A program made the position numbers and the translations under genes. A stretch of DNA of 64,000 nucleotides from Siphonodentalium dalli (Eukaryota > Mollusca > Scaphopoda > Gadilida > Siphonodentaliidae), in contig CP136063.1 in the NCBI GenBank assembly GCA_032622095.1, positions 183,313,956 through 183,377,955 of the forward strand, in the 5' to 3' direction. Below the pieces are notes generated by a model. That model was given only the letters and a program-made list of their open reading frames with translations, had not been told where the DNA came from and ran no database searches. Each line of letters begins with the position of its first letter. Within the stretch, counting starts at the first letter, position 1. Shown here in pieces: positions 24,791 through 55,320 of this stretch.

Positions 24791-25303
24791 AGAATAGTTA
24801 TACTGCAGAAATGCACGTACAAGTTACATTCTGCTACACAATGCACCGAGTCATATCGGTCATATGTCACAGTTCCAAATTTAGTATACACTCATCCAGT
24901 GTAGTTTTCAAGATAAGAGCGGCTGCAATAAGTCGAAGTGTTCGCACGTATCAGGTCATAAACATTCCATTTATATATCGTCATTCAGAATTTTCAACTT
25001 CACGAACCATTACGATATAACCCTGATGCAGTTAATATCGATGTTCTCCTATTTTTGGAGAAATTAAATTTATTAACTCTATATGCAGTGCTGATGTAGG
25101 ACTATTCTGATTGTGAATTTCCGTATTTAACATTCGTCTTGGTGCTCTTGTCATGATGCTTGTTTTACTCTTCATATTTGGAATAACATCGAGTTACGGT
25201 AAGGGATAAACAATTAAAGATGCCCCGTCCAATTTGACACATTATAACCACCATACGTTTTATATACTACAACATAAATAGATCGTTTCAATGGACGCAT
25301 TAA

Positions 25304-25697
25304 CCCTTTACCCAACAGAAGGGCCCTGTGCCAATGCATTCTCTTATATATGCGAGTCGACCATAGGTCGCCTCGCATATATAAGAGAATGCATTGGCTT
25401 AACACATTAAAAATTATAAAATTGTTAAAGAATGGTAAAAAAAATGGTAAAAAGTGTTAATTTTTTTTTATTTTTTTAGGCCAATGCATTCTCTTATATA
25501 TGCGAGGGGACCTATGGTCGACTCGCATATATAAGAGAATACATTGGCACAGGGTATAACTGTAACTATCACAATGTGGTCAAGGAGCCGGTTCCAATGA
25601 TATCCATATTTGTATGGTTCTATTGAGACAGACCGAAGATATTTTATGCTGTTGAAGCTTTATTTGGCCGGTTTTGGCCGGATTGTTGGGTAAAGGG
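25304..25697 (+). mobile_element. TTAA hairpin MITE, family A (unit 1)
   Basis: This 394-bp copy lies between TTAA at 25300-25303 and 25698-25701, with 14-bp terminal repeats CCCTTTACCCAACA. Two hairpins made of CCAATGCATTCTCTTATA.. and its complement are separated by an A/T-rich spacer. The element sits inside the 25-bp minisatellite (GATGGACGCATTA on the left, AATGTGAG on the right). Confidence 0.93.
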
Positions 25698-25925
25698 TTA
25701 ATGTGAGATTCTGATGGACGCATTAATGTGAGATTCTGATGGACGCATTAATGTGAGATTCTGATGGACGCATTAATGTGAGATTCTGATGGACGCATTA
25801 ATGTGAGATTCTGATGGACGCATTAATGTGAGATATTCTGATGGACGCATTAATGTGAGATTCTGATGGACGCATTAATGTGAGATTCTGATGGACGCAT
25901 TAATGTGAGATTCTGATGGACAGCT
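25698..25925 (+). repeat. 25-bp minisatellite (unit 1)
   Basis: About nine copies of a 25-bp unit made of ATGTGAGATTCTGATGG plus ACGCATTA. One copy has a 2-bp insertion (GATATTCTG). Confidence 0.95.
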
Positions 25926-27016
25926 CTTGGCGTTCAGAAGGCGATCTTTTAGCACGTTTTTTATTTTATTTTATCAATGATCGCATGTTGATAAGCATTC
26001 TTAGTTATGAGCTTTTTTTTATTTGTTTTCGACGTATTATGGATAATTGTGTAGATTTTCTCCATGCCTGTGCCATATAAATTTCCACATTAAGATAGCT
26101 ATTTCAGCATTGACAACATGGAGCACCAATCTCTATCCGGGTCGCTATCCTCTCATAGAATCCGACCAGGGTTTACACGATTCATATAAATTTAGGAAAA
26201 CACCCGTGAAATATGCGTTTTGACATCATCTGCAAATAATTGAAACTCTACCTCGCAGTTGGTTTGGTTTATGGTGTGTTTTTGTCATATATCATGCATG
26301 TATTATTGGTAGAACAATATCTCGAACAAATTTAATGATAAGTGAAATCGTTGATCTTCAGATTAAACAGTGACAACTAGCCAATCAACACAAGATATTT
26401 AGTATACAACGCAAGTTGTATCTAATTGCTATTAAAATATGTCATTCAATTTGTTAGGCTTTCATGTCCAGCTATCGTTAAAATAAGATTTCCATTGGTC
26501 TTTAGAATAGTTATACTGCAGAAATGCACGTACAAGTTACATTCTGCTACACAATGCACCGAGTCATATCGGTCATATGTCACAGTTCCAAATTTAGTAT
26601 ACACTCATCCAGTGTAGTTTTCAAGATAAGAGCGGCTGCAATAAGTCGAAGTGTTCGCACGTATCAGGTCATAAACATTCCATTTATATATCGTCATTCA
26701 GAATTTTCAACTTCACGAACCATTACGATATAACCCTGATGCAGTTAATATCGATGTTCTCCTATTTTTGGAGAAATTAAATTTATTAACTCTATATGCA
26801 GTGCTGATGTAGGACTATTCTGATTGTGAATTTCCGTATTTAACATTCGTCTTGGTGCTCTTGTCATGATGCTTGTTTTACTCTTCATATTTGGAATAAC
26901 ATCGAGTTACGGTAAGGGATAAACAATTAAAGATGCCCCGTCCAATTTGACACATTATAACCACCATACGTTTTATATACTACAACATAAATAGATCGTT
27001 TCAATGGACGCATTAA

Positions 27017-27410
27017 CCCTTTACCCAACAGAAGGGCCCTGTGCCAATGCATTCTCTTATATATGCGAGTCGACCATAGGTCGCCTCGCATATATAAGAG
27101 AATGCATTGGCTTAACACATTAAAAATTATAAAATTGTTAAAGAATGGTAAAAAAAATGGTAAAAAGTGTTAAATATTTTTTATTTTTTTAGGCCAATGC
27201 ATTCTCTTATATATGCGAGGGGACCTATGGTCGACTCGCATATATAAGAGAATACATTGGCACAGGGTATAACTGTAACTATCACAATGTGGTCAAGGAG
27301 CCGGTTCCAATGATATCCATATTTGTATGGTTCTATTGAGACAGACCGAAGATATTTTATGCTGTTGAAGCTTTATTTGGCCGGTTTTGGCCGGATTGTT
27401 GGGTAAAGGG
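27017..27410 (+). mobile_element. TTAA hairpin MITE, family A (unit 2)
   Basis: Duplicate of the copy at 25304, carried by the tandem duplication and not an independent insertion. Confidence 0.93.
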
Positions 27411-27638
27411 TTAATGTGAGATTCTGATGGACGCATTAATGTGAGATTCTGATGGACGCATTAATGTGAGATTCTGATGGACGCATTAATGTGAGATTCT
27501 GATGGACGCATTAATGTGAGATTCTGATGGACGCATTAATGTGAGATATTCTGATGGACGCATTAATGTGAGATTCTGATGGACGCATTAATGTGAGATT
27601 CTGATGGACGCATTAATGTGAGATTCTGATGGACAGCT
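27411..27638 (+). repeat. 25-bp minisatellite (unit 2)
   Basis: Same nine-copy array as at 25698, including the 2-bp insertion in the same copy. Confidence 0.95.
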
Positions 27639-28213
27639 CTTGGCGTTCAGAAGGCGATCTTTTAGCACGTTTTTTATTTTATTTTATCAATGATCGCATG
27701 TTGATAAGCATTCTTAGTTATGAGCTTTTTTTTATTTGTTTTCGACGTATTATGGATAATTGTGTAGATTTTCTCCATGCCTGTGCCATATAAATTTCCA
27801 CATTAAGATAGCTATTTCAGCATTGACAACATGGAGCACCAATCTCTATCCGGGTCGCTATCCTCTCATAGAATCCGACCAGGGTTTACACGATTCATAT
27901 AAATTTAGGAAAACACCCGTGAAATATGCGTTTTGACATCATCTGCAAATAATTGAAACTCTACCTCGCAGTTGGTTTGGTTTATGGTGTGTTTTTGTCA
28001 TATATCATGCATGTATTATTGGTAGAACAATATCTCGAACAAATTTAATGATAAGTGAAATCGTTGATCTTCAGATTAAACAGTGACAACTAGCCAATCA
28101 ACACAAGATATTTAGTATACAACGCAAGTTGTATCTAATTGCTATTAAAATATGTCATTCAATTTGTTAGGCTTTCATGTCCAGCTATCGTTAAAATAAG
28201 ATTTCCATTGGTC

Positions 28214-29010
28214 AAGATAGTTAGTAGTCACACATTGGTTTGTCAGATTATTTCAGGTCGTCGTACATCTGACAATGAAGTTGTTCTTATCGAGGTTGAT
28301 GTTGTTAAGCTTCTTATCTATTTCACTTGGGAGTCCTCTGTTTCTGCCACCTTATGGTTTTTCCGAGTCCATTGTTGTTGTCAGCCGTACGTTATCTCTG
28401 TTGTTTTGTATGTTGTAAAGCTTGGTCATGTCGCTTCTCTCTCTTCAATATTCCAAACTCGGTATGTCTTCCCTCGTAAGGTTTGTCTTGCGTGTTCTTC
28501 ACCAGCTTTGTGGCTCTTCGTTGTACGCTTTCTATAGCTATGTTGTCCTTTCTTAAATTTGGTTTCCAAATAAATGAGCCATATTCTAGGGTAGGCCTGA
28601 CGTATGATTTGTATAGGATCTTGAACATGTCTTCGTCCAATTTATTGAAATGTTCTCCTCATAATTCCTAGCTTCTGGTTTGCTTTGTTAAAGACTGGTG
28701 AGACATGTGTGTTAAATTCATGTTTTGTCGAATGCTAATCCAACATCCTTTTCTTCTTCAGCTGCCCTATCGTGTGATTTGTTCCGTTCTCCGAGATACT
28801 GATGTTAATTGTTTTTGTTCACAAGGTGCATTACTTTGCATTGTTCTGCATTGAAGCGTAGTAGCCATCTGTCTGACCAGCCATAGACATGGCAGTCATT
28901 TTCCGATGTTATGTTTTTATATATTTTTGAGATCTTTATACTATATACTGTAAAATGCAAAAATGCGATATCATTTATGTAGATCAGAAATAGCATTGGA
29001 CTCAGGAGTG
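28214..29010 (-). pseudogene. Degenerate LINE reverse-transcriptase fragment
   Basis: Read on the minus strand, the fragment starts SPMLFLIYINDI (near 29005) and continues with WSDRWLLRFNAEQCKVMHL (28805-28870). After frameshifts it resumes with VSPVFNKANQKLG, then LYKSYVRPTLEYGSFIWKP and IESVQRRATKLV (28430-28640). This is the order of the palm and thumb region of CR1/Jockey-like non-LTR retrotransposons. Several stops and shifts make it dead. It begins exactly where the tandem duplication ends. Confidence 0.85.
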
Positions 29011-29166
29011 AATTCTACTGTTAACTGTCCTAGCATTTAAAGACTGGGATCCATTTTGACTGTTTGCATACGGTTCGTGGAACCACTGTTGATTTTTCTT
29101 CTGATTCCATAGCTGTTGATCTTATTCGGCAGTTGTTTTATAACACGGGGAAATCTGTTTTGACAG

Positions 29167-48341
<19,175 letters not shown>

Positions 48342-49077
48342 AACAGAATACATGGATGAATTATCGCTGGCTGTTTACAATAATACTATAAAACATGTAC
48401 AAGGGTTTTCAACGACAATGAACATTCATTTGAAGAGCAAAACTATCAACGGACAAGTGATGGAATATGGGCCACTTTAGGTTCTAATTAAATAATGGTA
48501 ATGCGTCGGTGCTATAATTGGATGGCACTAGTTGGCACCGCCCATATATTCGCTGTTGGTAACGTCCATCTTAATCCGTGTCTTATAGTAGAAGCCTGTT
48601 TCAAGACCCCTGTGGAATCGAATATAACGAAAATTATTTTCACAGAACTCTAAGAATTCTTCTTGGACATAGACTTATCCGTAGAGTTATGTGAAATGTT
48701 TCAGGGAATCGGTTCCAATATTGTCACCCAATAAGACTAATAATGAGCGAAAATCCCTGCCCAATTGGCCACATGTTTATCTTCGTCCACCAGGGTATAC
48801 GTATCTTAGTTTCAAGACCACCGTGGAATCGGATTGTAAAGAAAACAATATACAACATAACTCTGTAAGAATTCATCTTGGTCATAGCTTATCCCGAGAG
48901 TTCTGTTGAATTATTTTCATGGAATAAGTGCCAATATCTTCCATATATTCTGATTGAAACGAATGGTATCCACCGTTGTATCAATACCTTGAAATTACTC
49001 GTTAAGGATGTCACCCAAAAAGTCCCCGCCAAATGGTCAATAAAAATAATCAATAGCGACCGGAAATAACTGAGAAA
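48342..49077. other. Protease 3' flank, non-coding
   Basis: The block near 48600-48700 (TGTTTCAAGACC..TGGAATCG..GAATTCTTCTTGGACATAGACTTATCC) is repeated in diverged form at 48810-48900, a two-copy ~200-bp repeat. No gene was seen. Confidence 0.45.
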
Positions 49078-49850
49078 CAGAAAAAAATAGAGGCTGGGGA
49101 TATACTCAAACCGGTATGTGAGGGGCGAGCAAAAAGAGAACAGTAGAGGATGAGAGAACAGATGGAAAAAGGGAGAATAGAGCAATAGAGGGGAATGCAA
49201 AGAGCAGATGAGCAATAGAGGAGGGGAAAGAGGAAATGAACAATAGATGAGATGGGAAAGAACAAATGAGCAATAGAAGTGAAGGGAACAAGAGCAAATG
49301 AGCAATATAGGAGGGGAAGAGCAATTGAGCAATACAGGAGGAGGAAAGAACAAATGGTGAGACTGGAAAATGGCAAATGAGCAATATAGGAGAGGGGAGA
49401 GCAGAGGAGAGTGATTGTGCAATACATGAGAGGAAAGAGCAAATGAGAAATAGAGGGGAGAGCAAATAAGCGACACAGGAGAGGAGAACAGAACACATTA
49501 GCGATAGAGGAGAGGGGGAGAACACAAGAGCAATAATGGACAGGGGAAAAGATCAAATGAGCAATAAAAGAGATAGGGAGAAAAAAATGAGCAATATATG
49601 AGGGGGAAGAGCAAATGAGCAATATATGAGAGGGAAAAGAGCCACTGAGCAATAAAGGAGACGGGGGAAGAGCAAATGAGCAATATATGAGATGGGGGAA
49701 ATGAACAATATGACAGTGGAAAAAAGAGCAAATGAGCAATAGAGCCGATGAGAAAAGGGCAAGTGAGCAATATAGGACATGGGAGCAAATGAGCAATATA
49801 AGAGAGGGGAGAAGAGCAAATGGGCAATATAAGAGAGTTATGTGGAATAA
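49078..49850. repeat. Purine-rich minisatellite (GAGCAAATGAGCAATA units)
   Basis: About 770 bp of almost pure A/G with regularly spaced C and T, built from short units of GAGCAAATGAGCAATA(TA)GAGGGGA type. Several long open frames on the minus strand (Leu/Ser/Pro/Ile-rich, repeating YCSFAL-type words) follow from the repeat and are not taken as genes. Confidence 0.95.
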
Positions 49851-50171
49851 GTTCCATTATATTCCTTACACAGAGGTATTGAACCAGGCTTCGACTCTAA
49901 AACACGGATTATAGTGGGCGTTACTGACATAGTGAATATATGGGGTTGCCAACTGGTGCCATCCGATGATAGCATTCCTTACTATTATTTAATTAGCAGC
50001 TAAATTAGACCGTGTTCATCAGACAAGAACACATTCAGATGTTCAAATTAACGGAAGAATAACATCTGTATATTACTATTTTTTGTTTAAATAAAATTAT
50101 ATTATTATGTTTCATCGTGTCGAATATGACAACCAAGCATTATAACTATGACCATCGTCATCCCGGTTCAA
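49851..50171. other. Non-coding, nothing recognised
   Basis: No exon or repeat boundary is visible. Confidence 0.35.
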
Positions 50172-50636
50172 TCAAAGGTACTCAATCCGACCAGAGGGTC
50201 CCCATATCATCAGTATACAACAACAACATTTCTTCAAAATACGCTTTTGTTATCAGAATCGATTAATTGCAACAAAATAATGCTAACCACTGTCAACTAT
50301 GGTATCAAATTTCCCAAAACGTGTTGTTTATCAACATTTAGTTCAAAGAAATATGGCCGTATTATCACTAGAGTATTCACGAAATTTGGCCGTATTACCA
50401 CTTTTTTTTTAGAGTTATCCATCTTCATCCGCAATTTTGTCCGAGACCGTGGGTTTGACGACGTGTTTCTGTGCCACATATAATTGCAACTCTCGATAAA
50501 TAACAAACTTCAAAAATCGGTATCTGGTCACTCTGAAATTTGATGTGCGGGTTCCTCGACTCGAATGAAATAGTTTTTACCCCCGAAGTCAAAGAAATAG
50601 TTATTTAGGAGCCTTAATTCGGATAATGCATCTTTA
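50172..50636 (+). mobile_element. Repeat family D, copy 3
   Basis: The left end AAAGGTACTCAATCCGACCAG and the right end TTAATTCGGATAATGCATCTTT form a short inverted repeat. The copy is colinear with 62991-63430. Confidence 0.8.
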
Positions 50637-51974
50637 ACCCACACCAGTGATTGAGTAGTTTCATAATAAAAATTATTATATCTGTATAATCTTATGGTTG
50701 TGAGTACCGCTCCGTGGTACCTGACACCATTTGGGCGTGATTCCAGGGTGTGGAATTGTTATATCGTATTTAAATTAGCGAAGTACTAATTTTAAACTGA
50801 GCGAAAAATAGTACGACTCCTGAGTTTAAACTGATTAACAACAGGGACAACAAGATTGAGGGTTATGTTGATCAGTTACACACAATACGAAAGGTTGGAC
50901 ACTGAATAGACAATTACGCCTACACGCGTAGTCCTGTATGTTTACATTCGGTCAACCAATATAACAAATTCAAAACCATTATCCAATGCCAAGCGACGAA
51001 CAAATCAGGGTAACATCGATGATGTACATATTCTATATTTCGTGTCACGAAAGCACGTCCGTCTATTCACCAGTCTGGCGTGACACTGTGGCGCGAATTT
51101 AAAGTGCGCGAATTCAAAACTGAGCGAAGCATAGTACTGCGCGAATTTAAACACGAGTAAGTTAGCTTCTTACCACGCCACGTAGGTTGATCGGCGTTGA
51201 CTTATTCATACATATATGTCGTGCGGTATGAATCGATACAGCACCCGATTGCCAATCTGAGGCAGGACTGACACACAATAAGAGACTATTTGATTCGATA
51301 ACATAAGTGCATCGATATATAGTCTGTTGGTTAAGTGCAATACTTCATCAATAATGGAATATATATCTGGAGCGAGAATACACAACATTCAATTCAAGCT
51401 GTCGATATATCCCTGGGGACCGTATATTTAATAAAATACGTCATTCCCAATCCCACTGATGCTAAATCACTTTATCGCATACTGTGAAAATGTGTGTGGA
51501 ACTAAATGCGATTGCACATGTATACAGTGCATTACCGATGACGTAATACTAAGTAAGTAAAGCATGAAATCTGTTTGATAAATGATACACCGGAAGCGGA
51601 AAGGAATAATGGAACATCTTTAACGGTTATAGTGAAACAAATCTTGAATATACCATGCGTGTTCGACGGAATGGTCTTCGACGAATCAGAGAATTCTGAA
51701 AGGTATGTGACATATGTACTGTTATTTAATCGAACTTGACTCATTTGAACCTCAAAAATTATAAAGAAGGGATAATATCGTGTCAATAGTTTGCAGCACT
51801 TTGTGTGTGTTTTAAATGTTTCATAGATAAGTGAGATAAACGCTCTTTATGTTTTACCATAGCAGGAATGTAATGACAATTAACGCTCTTTATTGTACCA
51901 TAAATGAAGACCATATTTTATCTGAATTATATGGCTTCAAATCTGCAATTGCGCCTTATGTGGTATGGGAATTC
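50637..51974. repeat. Non-coding with short repeats
   Basis: GCGCGAATTTAAA and GAGCGAA..AGTACT words recur at 50775-50830 and 51090-51155, and E motifs (AACGCTCTTTAT) at 51838 and 51886. No gene was seen. Confidence 0.4.
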
Positions 51975-52945
51975 CACAGATCCTTTTTTAACAAGAATGA
52001 GTGAAATATTTCCATTTTTCTAGTTGGATTTATTCTCTACTAATCATTTGTAACTGTAACCGCAAAAACACGTCGCATTTTTAAAACGACTTGCAAATGT
52101 AACTTTGTAACCCTTTTTTAACAAGGATAGGTGAAATATTTTCATTTTTCTAGTTGGAGTTATTCTCTGCTAATCATTTGTAACCGTAACCGCAAAAACA
52201 CGTCGCATTTTTAAAACGACTTCCAAATGCAACCGTAACCGCAAAAAGACGTCGCATTTTTAAAACGACTTGCAAATATAACTTTGTAACCCTTTTTTAA
52301 CAAGGATAGGTGATATATTTTCATTTTTCTAGTTGGAGTTATTCTCTGCTAATCATTTGTAACCGTAACCGCAAAAACACGTCGCATTTTTAAAACGACT
52401 TTCAAATGTAACTTTGTAACCCTTTTTAACAAGGATGGGTGAAATATTTCCATTTTCCTAGTTGTAGTTATTCTCTGCTAATCATTTGTAATCGTAACCG
52501 CAAAAACACGTCGCATTTTTAAAACGACTTGCAAATGTAACTTTGTAACCCTTTTTTAACAAGGATGGGTGAAATATTTTCATTTTTCTAGTTGTAGTTA
52601 TTCTCTGCTAATCATTTGTAACCGTAACCGAAAAAACACGTCGCATTTTTAAAACGACTTCCAAATGTAACTTTGTAACCCTTTTTAACAAGGATGGGTG
52701 AAATATTTCCATTTTTCTAGTTGTAGTTATTCTCTGCTAATCATTTGTAACCGTAACCGCAAAACACGTCGCATTTTTAAAACGATTTCCAAATGTAACT
52801 TTGTAACCCTTTTTTAACAAGGATGGGTGAAATATTTCCATTTTTCTAGTTGTAGTTATTCTCTGCTAATCATTTGTAACCGTAACCGCAAAAACACGTC
52901 GCATTTTTAAAACGACTTCCATATGTAACTGTAACCGCAAAAACA
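51975..52945 (+). repeat. ~130-bp tandem satellite, about 7 copies
   Basis: Copies start with CCTTTTTTAACAAGGATGGGTG at about 51983, 52112, 52291, 52421, 52551, 52680 and 52808, spaced by 129-130 bp. The second copy has an extra ~49 bp from a partial internal duplication. Each unit ends GTAACCGTAACCGCAAAAACACGTCGCATTTTTAAAACGACTT. Confidence 0.96.
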
Positions 52946-53120
52946 CGGGTGAAACAAAAAACATGGCAAAAATAATGGGGCGCATTTGTAACCGGGTTAC
53001 TGGTCTGAGCTGACACACGACTTGTTACTGTTCGGACTTCCTAATGTAGCTGCAAATGTCAAAAATATAATAGGGCGCACATGTAACCCAGTAACTGGTT
53101 ACAAATGCGTCGTATTGTTT
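52946..53120. repeat. Inverted repeat next to the satellite
   Basis: GGGCGCATTTGTAACCGGGTTACTGG (52979) and CCAGTAACTGGTTACAAATGCGTCG (53086-53112) are inverted copies about 85 bp apart. The GTAACC words echo the satellite. Confidence 0.6.
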
Positions 53121-53489
53121 TTCTGCACCAAAATCTGCCATATATGCCAATTAAAACAAATGTAGATACGCAGTGTGGTCCACTCAAGCAGGGAGCAATC
53201 AACTGGAATTAGGCCAGTGTTAAGGGTACTGGTGGTCAGCTATATACTTGGTTATGAATTCAAACGGGCGTATAAAAATGAGTTATGTTCAAGTAAAAGC
53301 ACATAAGAGCAATGTTTACACTTGGAGTCACAAATATGAATTCAAATTCAAGAACTGACTATAATTGTGCAAGCATACTATAAAACGTATACAAGTATAG
53401 TACAAGAATACATAATAAACAGCAAATACATAACACGAATTATGCACATCGAAATATGTAAAGTGGCTTTTAACATAAGATTTTACATT

Positions 53490-53640
53490 GATAAAGTATT
53501 TATAATAGTTGATGAATCGCGCATGAACCTTTATCAAGCTGACGGTCGGGTGGGCGACACAGAAGAATGTCATCTTTCATCCAATCGACAGCCCCAATAC
53601 AAATACTGGTGCATTGTAGTGCATGTGAAAACGAAAAAAA
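53490..53640 (+). pseudogene. Tc1/mariner transposase relic
   Basis: The peptide VDESRMNLYQADGRV (53508-53552) matches the second catalytic Asp region of Tc1-type transposases (DESRFNL..ADGRV). The frame is lost right after it. Nothing else of the gene is recognisable. Confidence 0.6.
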
Positions 53641-53654
53641 TACCACTTGACGCT

Positions 53655-53745
53655 AAAGTGTGGTATAACGCCCTTTAGATATATGGGCCTGACACGCTAA
53701 ACACCGCCCTTTAGATATATGGGCCTGGCACGCTAAAGAACGATA
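53655..53745. repeat. Short tandem repeat with CGCTAAA
   Basis: The unit CGCCCTTTAGATATATGGGCCTG plus a CACGCTAAA end occurs twice (from about 53668 and 53706). Confidence 0.8.
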
Positions 53746-53801
53746 ATCCGCTCTTTGGTGTTGGCGCTGAAGACTGGTATATCGCTTTTTGGTGCCAAAC
53801 G

Positions 53802-54750
53802 CTAAATATCTGTATATCCCATTAAAAGGGAGGGCCGGGTACTCGCTCTTTCGGAGAAACTTTGGCGATTTCTGTTTCGAAGCAACGTGCGATTTTTCTC
53901 ATGGAGCAATAGCATCAATACGAATAGACTGTGTTGCAGTAACTGGCTCGACTTGAGTGGATTGTTTGTGAGCAACGGGTGCATCTTCAGTAAACGTTTC
54001 CATGGCCTGTGATACAGGTTCTGGGACATGAGTTATATCAGTTACGTCGTGTCGCTTTTGTAGAAACGACAGCAGAGTATGTGGCTGGTTGAATTGATGG
54101 TCGAGCACCAACTAATTTCTTTGCATCGAAAAATGATAGATGTTTCTCAGCCTTACACTGTTGCAGTGTGAATTCATAGTCCCATACGGGGCATGAACGA
54201 TTCATTACAGCATGTGAACCTTGACAGTGTGCACACTTGTTTTTATTTACTACAATCCGTATGATCATGACCAGAAACAGAACAGCGTGGACATATAATT
54301 TCTTTACTTTACAATGTCCCGGTCATGACCATACCCATGACATTTAAATCATCCTACATGATTTTGAACATATGTAGACAGATATATTTTCATATATCCA
54401 ACCTCCAATGCCGACCGATGTTCGCACCATCAGTAACTCCCTGTGGTGCCAACTCAGCCATAATCTCCAACTCAGAAGAGTCATTATCGCGGGTTCTCAA
54501 AATTGCTTTGCTAACTATTCAATGTTTTGTGAGGAGCAACCATGACTAGCGTTTGTGCAATAGCTGTTAATTGCAACACAGCATCAGATTGAACTTTCTT
54601 TGAACATTCAATCAGGAGACAACCAGTCACTGGCCCGGTCCTGATCAGTTTGACATATTTTAAGTACCGAGGGAATACCCCAGCATCATTAGAACTAAGT
54701 GAGTCATCAGTCTTACGATCATGTCGTGTTTTTTTTATTTGAGTTGCCAT
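53802..54750 (-). pseudogene. LINE ORF1 (zinc-knuckle, gag-like) relic
   Basis: Read on the minus strand, it starts MATQIKKTRHDRKTDDSLSS (54750) and passes LKYVKLIRTGPVTGCLLIEC. After frameshifts it shows zinc-knuckle pieces KCHGYGHDRDI (near 54340) and KCAHCQGSHAVMNRSCPVWDYEF (54170-54240; first 20 residues diagnostic), then HLSFFDAKKLV. This is the layout of ORF1 in I/Nimb/Jockey-type non-LTR retrotransposons. Several frameshifts kill it, and no endonuclease or RT follows. Confidence 0.8.
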
Positions 54751-55320
54751 ATAAAAAGCAGAAAATCGACCACAAGCCCAGCAGCCGCCCTGGACTACCC
54801 TTCGAATTCTGATCGGGTCAAAGACTGGTACATAGCTGAAGCGCTTACCCGTTTAGACACTGCATGTAACAGCCTCTCGGTACCTTCATACAATGAGACA
54901 AGCGTGCACAATACACGATTCAACAATCATGAGGACGAACGCCAAAGAAACAGGAGAGAGAACAGCAATATATGTGAAAAGAAAAAAACAGAAAACAGTT
55001 GTTCAAACATCAGACGAACAATAAAACAGATAAACAAAATTAACAATGTGGAGAGGCGTGACTGGCCGGTTCAACTCATCCACCAGTCTTGAAGAGGTGT
55101 ATGACCAAAGTGGACCATGAACTAAACCGTATTCTTAGGTCGATGCCTCATGTGGTGGGCCGTCGTAGTACCACCAGGACTCTTACATCACACCTCACGG
55201 GATGCACCCCACGACAAACAGGGTGCCACATTCAGGAATTCTTACCCCTGGCAGTGGGGCGGTAGGTATGTTCACCCGGGCCCACACGGGGGGTCAACAG
55301 GCATGACATGAACATTCCCA
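54751..55320 (-). mobile_element. Probable 5' UTR of the LINE with the ORF1 relic
   Basis: This is the GC-richer leader upstream of the ORF1 start (for example CACACGGGGGGTCAACAGGC near 55290 on the plus strand). The plus-strand open frame 54721-55092 overlaps it and is probably fortuitous. The exact element end was not fixed. Confidence 0.45.

Larger units (their letters stand above)
24788..28213 (+). repeat. 1,713-bp tandem duplication, two near-identical units
   Basis: Unit 1 is 24788-26500 and unit 2 is 26501-28213. Every feature in unit 1 recurs exactly 1,713 bp later. By eye I found only two substitutions, both in a T-rich run (near 25461 and 27174). Each unit holds one family A hairpin MITE and one 25-bp minisatellite. 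It is either a very recent duplication or an assembly artefact. Confidence 0.95.

Noticed and set aside
25698-25925. CRISPR-like array
   Set aside because: Units are head-to-tail 25-bp repeats without unique spacers, in a eukaryotic setting.
24811-27118. Pairs of identical small ORFs
   Set aside because: They are duplicates caused by the 1,713-bp tandem duplication and overlap repeats; none resembles a protein.
49050-49857. Several long minus-strand open frames (up to 248 residues)
   Set aside because: They lie wholly in a purine-rich minisatellite, repeat the same few words in all frames and have no splice or start context.
54721-55092. 123-residue plus-strand ORF
   Set aside because: It lies over the start and leader of the opposite-strand LINE ORF1 relic and has no recognisable domain.
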